From Bidens hawaiensis (lineage: Eukaryota > Streptophyta > Magnoliopsida > Asterales > Asteraceae): a DNA stretch of 64,000 nucleotides. The translations under genes and the position numbers were made by a program. The stretch lies in the NCBI GenBank assembly GCA_021521415.1, contig JAIQDT010000172.1:1880501-1944500 (forward strand). Reading direction: 5' to 3'. Numbering within the stretch: position 1 is the stretch's first letter; each line of letters starts with the position of its first letter. The notes beneath the pieces were generated by a model. It did no database searches. It was not told where the DNA came from and worked only from the letters and a program-made list of their open reading frames with translations. Shown here in pieces: positions 59,507 to 64,000 of the stretch.

Positions 59507-62500
59507 TGTGACAATCGTCAATTTCAGGTTAACTCCGTTAACTAAACTCCGTCAATTCAAACTTAAGATCATTGAATCTATAACGCACACCCCATTACAT
59601 TTAAACTAGGGTTTAAATGACGCTTAACACTTACTACATGTGTAGTCTTTCGGGAATTGCACTGAAACGCAAACGAGTTGACGCAAACAATTGGTGAATA
59701 AACGAAAAACGTCAAAACAATAATTATGTGATAATTATGTGTTAGACTTATGTGTTATGCGATAACATTGTTATAAACGTTAACTCAATGTGCTAGAACT
59801 AGTTAATTAAGCTAGAAAAGTAACATTTGGAAGTGGAGGGACCTAGATATAACATTATTATTAATAATATTATAAAACTCTAAACTCTCTTCTCTCTTTA
59901 TCTCCCAAACCCGACGGCAGCCTCTAACCCCCCTTGCAATCGGCCTTCATACTGTAACACCCCATAACCGCAGCGGAAACGTAAACGGGATGCAACAGAC
60001 ACGTCTGATATCAACAGCATTGCTTATAAAGAAAACACCACTACATTAATTTACACCATATTACATTGTTCCGAGTTTAGTTACCGTCTAGGCGTTAACA
60101 CATAAGTTTTACCAACAGTACATTAACATATTTAATACAAAAAGATCATTAAGCTTCCACAAAAAGCACGCATCATCAAGCATGTAGCAATTATTCCAGT
60201 TTGGGTGTACCAAGAAAGCATGTAAAGAAAACGGGTCAACTACGAATAGTTGGTGAGTTTCACTAATTTGAATAAACAGTGACAAATCATTATAATGATA
60301 ATATATTAGCGATGTAATTATGCTGAGCCCACAAGTGAAACCTCTGACTATCCACATACAACCCCGTGGCATACTCCGCCCACGAACCTGCCCCAAACCG
60401 CTATGCCTAACATTACATAGCAAAATAAATAACAACAAAATAGACATGTGCAACTGGCTGGGAAACATAAGCAAATCCATGCCGGACCAGTTGGGGTTGT
60501 CAGACCAATAGTACTATTCACACTCTACGGGCTTTTAGCTAATCACTCGTGTTACGGGGCCTTACAATGTTAGCAACTCAGACAATTACCATCTTAGTAC
60601 ATTTCCGTACGATTCCCGTACAATAAAATATATATAAATTCACGCAAATCCATGCGTTCAGTATGTAGTTAAACATTTTAATAGTAACATGCTTTCCGCC
60701 CCGGGAAAATATTTAAAAACAATTCAGAAAAAGGGGCTCGTGAAACTCACCTTTCGCAAGCAAGTAGGTGACACAGTACGCAGCTACTAATCCGGATCTG
60801 TAATACGATCCCTAAGTTCGTTATTATACAATCACTATTAATATAACTTTAACCATGTTAACCGGTACATCTGGGGACACTGTTAACCCAGTACTGTACC
60901 CGTTCCGGGGGCAATGTTAACCCAGAAACACTTCTCCGGACTCAGATTGTGATATCATTTAGAGTTCAATAGTTAAAACTACTATTAGTTCGTTTTCCCC
61001 GTTTTGCGTGCCTAGCACGGTTATCCGTTTTTACGTTTTAAAAATGAGTTTGGTCACACACTACCCGAAAATTGTTGTTGACTGATTGGCCGCGGGACCC
61101 GTTTCCGTCTTTAGTGCACCGGAAAACTGTTAAATCGGATAAAATTACTCAAATCATCCGAATTATTTTCGGATGATTTATTTTTACCTGTTTAACTCAG
61201 TTATATGAAAATAGTTCATTTTTAGGGTTTTTATACACTAGTAAGCTCGTTTAGGCAAACTTTACCGGTTTACGCGTTTTAAACTTTAAAAGTTTGTTTT
61301 TATTTTCTTTTTAGCACAAATAATTATCCGTTTAATCTCGAATCTTGAAATTTTGCACAAATCACTTTTTGACAGTAGGGAATTTTATAAAAATATTTCC
61401 AGAATTAAGTTTTATATTTAAAATTTATTTATCTATTTTTAAACACCATTTAAACACTAAATATGTCGTAAATACCAAACGACCTTAGAAAAATCCCAAA
61501 TTTTTCCTGGATGACCCCTGCCATCCCCATAGTCCCCTGTAATTCTTCCAAAACCAAAATCTCTTTTTACATGCCATTTTCACTAAAACCGAGCTAGAAA
61601 ACCCTAGACCTCGTTTAACCGAAAAGCCTACTTAGACTTCTCCAACTGACCTAAAATTTTGTGTGTGACTTTTACATGTTATAAAAAGCTTATCTGGAAA
61701 TTTCCAGAATTTATCATGATATTTAAGTATTTTTCTCCATTTTTAGCCAAAACCGAGCATTAAATTGACCAAATATTCATCCTTTGTCCAAAAATTACCA
61801 AATTTTCACAGATCTCATATTTTCATGTGTAGATCATCTTTGTGAAATTTCGTAGCCTAACTCTAAACGTACCACAATCTGTCCAAAACACATACAACAT
61901 ATAAAAACCGAACTACCTTGTGTTTTTGGCTTCAAATCGAAAGGATCTTGCTTTCTAGCCTTTGTTAACAACTAGATACAACACCTACAAGCACAATAAC
62001 ACCACACCAAGCAAGTTACACCCACAATCAAGCCATTTCTTTCATGGTTTCGGTTATGATTTAAAAACAAAGATTTAAACCGTAAAAATTCGTTTTTGGT
62101 TCGTTTATTCCTTTCTTGGACCAAGATCCCTTGTATAACCCGTATACATCACTTGATCATGCAAGAATCGGTTTTCATCTTTGAAACCTCATTTCCTTGC
62201 AAATAAACTCGAGAAAAGGAGATGAAAACGTGAATAACTCGGTTTTTACCTTGCTTTTGTCGCTACAATTCCGAGTTTTTAGTTCATAATGTTGAGAGAG
62301 AAGGAAGATCTTGCTATGTTGTTTACAAAAAAAAAATAACAAGGCAATGGGGTTATACCCCTATGCCGATCGGAATCAAGGGGAGGTGGGGTGGGGGCCA
62401 CCTTTCCATTTCTAGCCACACATTTGGATTTTGGAAATCCGGATAATGTTTTGGATAATCTGGTTCAGTTTGTTTTCCGGTTAAATGTTTAATTCGGCTT

Positions 62501-64000
62501 AAAACGAGGCTAAAACGGTCGTTTTCGGCTTAAAAATGAAATTTATATAAAACCAATTTAAAAACTTTAAAAACTTAAACCATGACATTTATTAACTTAA
62601 AACATCATATTATTAATAATTGCATATCTTTTTCGGCTTGATCGATCGTCTCTTGCTCGGTTTGGTATTAAAGGTTTCGTTTAACGTACCGACGTACCAT
62701 TAAATCGAAAATTCTTTTTCTGTGCTTTAATTCACTTATCCCGAAGCTTTAATACTTCATAAACATCACTAAATATCATATATCTCGTCTATAATGTAAT
62801 CCTCGATTCGTTCGGGCTTCAATAACCGTTAATCGGTTAATCATATTTCCAATACGATTAACTGTATAATCGAGTATAATCCGTATTGTGAATCATACCT
62901 ACTCGTATAAACGCATTATAATTCATATATTCATTATTAAATAACACATAAATAGTATATACCGGTTAGGGTATACCTGATTTTGCCGGAATCGTTACAC
63001 ATACACACACATACAATCAAGATTGTTCAAGTTTGATTGAAGATTAAGGTGCTAGGAAGGTATAAACGACTATCCTATGCATCCTTTATACTTAATTTCG
63101 ATTTTTAATGGGTTAATTACAAACCCTAGATTCCGAAAATTTCATATATTGTGTTCATATGATTTTTGTTTGATTTGATGATGTATTGATGGTGATTTGA
63201 TAACTAGAATTGATATTGTTACATGTTAATTGTTGTGTCTTTGATTTTGAGATCAAATAAAACCCTAACCATGCATGTATGGTGTAGTTGATATGCATGG
63301 ATAGTGGTTATGGTGTCTAGAATGTTATATGAATGAATTGTGGTCTATAGATGGTTAACATGTTGAGTTTTGTTGCAAACAGTTTCTGGACAGATTGTGT
63401 TGTTGATGTTCAATTGACTGTAACGGGGTGTAAATGTGAAAATTGGTTGATATTATTGATACTACAGTAAACTAGGTTGAGTCTAGTTTCTAAAGAATAT
63501 AAATTTGCAATTTTTGGACGTGTAAAAGTTAACCTTTATGATTTTACAAAAACGTTGTGCAAAGCTGAGTTGTTAGACCTGCTGTTAGGTTGTTTTGTAA
63601 ATGTTATATCTCATGAACCACGAGACCAATTGGGTTGGTTCCACTTCTGGGAGTTGACTTGTTGAGTTAGGAACCTAACCCAAGTGGTCTTGCATTTGTT
63701 GGATTTTTCATTTAATGGGAATTTCAAATAACATTCTGTTGCGCATGAATTTGACTGTTATGAGTTTGCTGTAATGTTTTGATCATTGTGAGAAACATAT
63801 GTGGAATAAAAATAAAATAAAATATTTTCTGGAAACCTAATACATGTATGCTTTTGTGATGATTTTTGGTAAATTAATTGAGATGCTATGATCGGTGGAA
63901 TAGACTAGTTTTTCAAGTAGAATTCTGTCAATAAGAAAATTAGTTGCTGAATTTTGTAAAAGTTGCATGAAACATGGTAATTGCTAATTGATTGTCGTGT
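59507..64000 (+). mobile_element. Start of a plus-strand gypsy LTR, continuing past the window, with a solo LTR inside
   Basis: From TGTGACAATCG at 59507 the sequence has the style of a gypsy LTR. A CT-rich transcript start (59880-59910) is cut at 59952 by the solo LTR and continues from 63000 into sequence with no recognised gene up to the window end. The 62-codon frame at 63477-63665 has no domain. Confidence 0.45.
59953..62999 (-). mobile_element. Solo gypsy LTR
   Basis: The 3,047-bp block starts TGTAACACCCC and ends GAATCGTTACA, with CATAC on both sides (59948-59952 and 63000-63004). It has no coding domain and no internal copy of an LTR, so it is most simply the product of recombination between the two LTRs of a full element. 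Confidence 0.82.

Noticed and set aside
1..64000. CRISPR arrays, rRNA genes, bacterial operons
   Set aside because: No such structures were seen; all repeats are of transposon or simple-sequence type and the genome is plant nuclear DNA.

Overview
This is nuclear DNA from a flowering plant, most likely a eudicot of the daisy family (Asteraceae). The family call is an inference: it rests on the long LTRs beginning TGTCACACCCCG or TGTAACACCCC, and on an accessory retrotransposon ORF of a type I associate with daisy-family assemblies. The window is AT-rich. One host gene with an intact reading frame is present, and almost everything else is mobile DNA, much of it nested.

Left part (1-10.8 kb). 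The window opens in a decayed Ty3/gypsy element (polypurine tract, then an LTR at 326-1675), followed by unassigned repetitive DNA and a hairpin-like inverted-repeat element (about 4917-5510). The host gene follows: a five-coding-exon gene for a 260-residue protein with one RNA recognition motif (5785-10520, + strand). Its 3.0-kb first intron holds a broken PIF/Harbinger transposase element, itself interrupted by a 5'-truncated LINE. Its last coding intron appears to use a GC donor.

Middle-left (12-16 kb). A complete hAT transposon (12004-14940, 8-bp target duplication) carries an uninterrupted 685-residue transposase. Directly after it lies a non-autonomous Mutator-like element (15018-15830, about 128-bp inverted repeats, 9-bp target duplication).

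Centre (17.2-38.5 kb). A Ty1/copia element of Sirevirus type (17164-38545, target duplication TGATC) has lost gag, protease and most of integrase and keeps a broken RT/RNase H. It also has a long motif-rich spacer and a long, charged accessory ORF with what looks like its own promoter and leader intron. A second, very young copia element (28086-36316, target duplication CCTCC, two 900-bp LTRs) with an intact 1336-residue Gag-Pol sits inside that accessory ORF.

Right-centre (40-54.6 kb). This is a three-level nest. A copia LTR (40082-54323) was split by a CACTA transposon (40231-53718, TTG duplication), which was split by a Tekay-like gypsy element on the minus strand (40377-50768, TTGCA duplication). 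The copia gag start follows the outer LTR and is cut off.

Right end (54.6-64 kb). This holds gypsy LTR remnants, a copia LTR flanked on both sides by internal sequence (58130-58967), and the start of another gypsy LTR (from 59507) carrying a 3.05-kb solo LTR (59953-62999, CATAC duplication). I recognised no tRNA, rRNA or CRISPR features. Most boundaries were checked by matching target-site duplications by eye.
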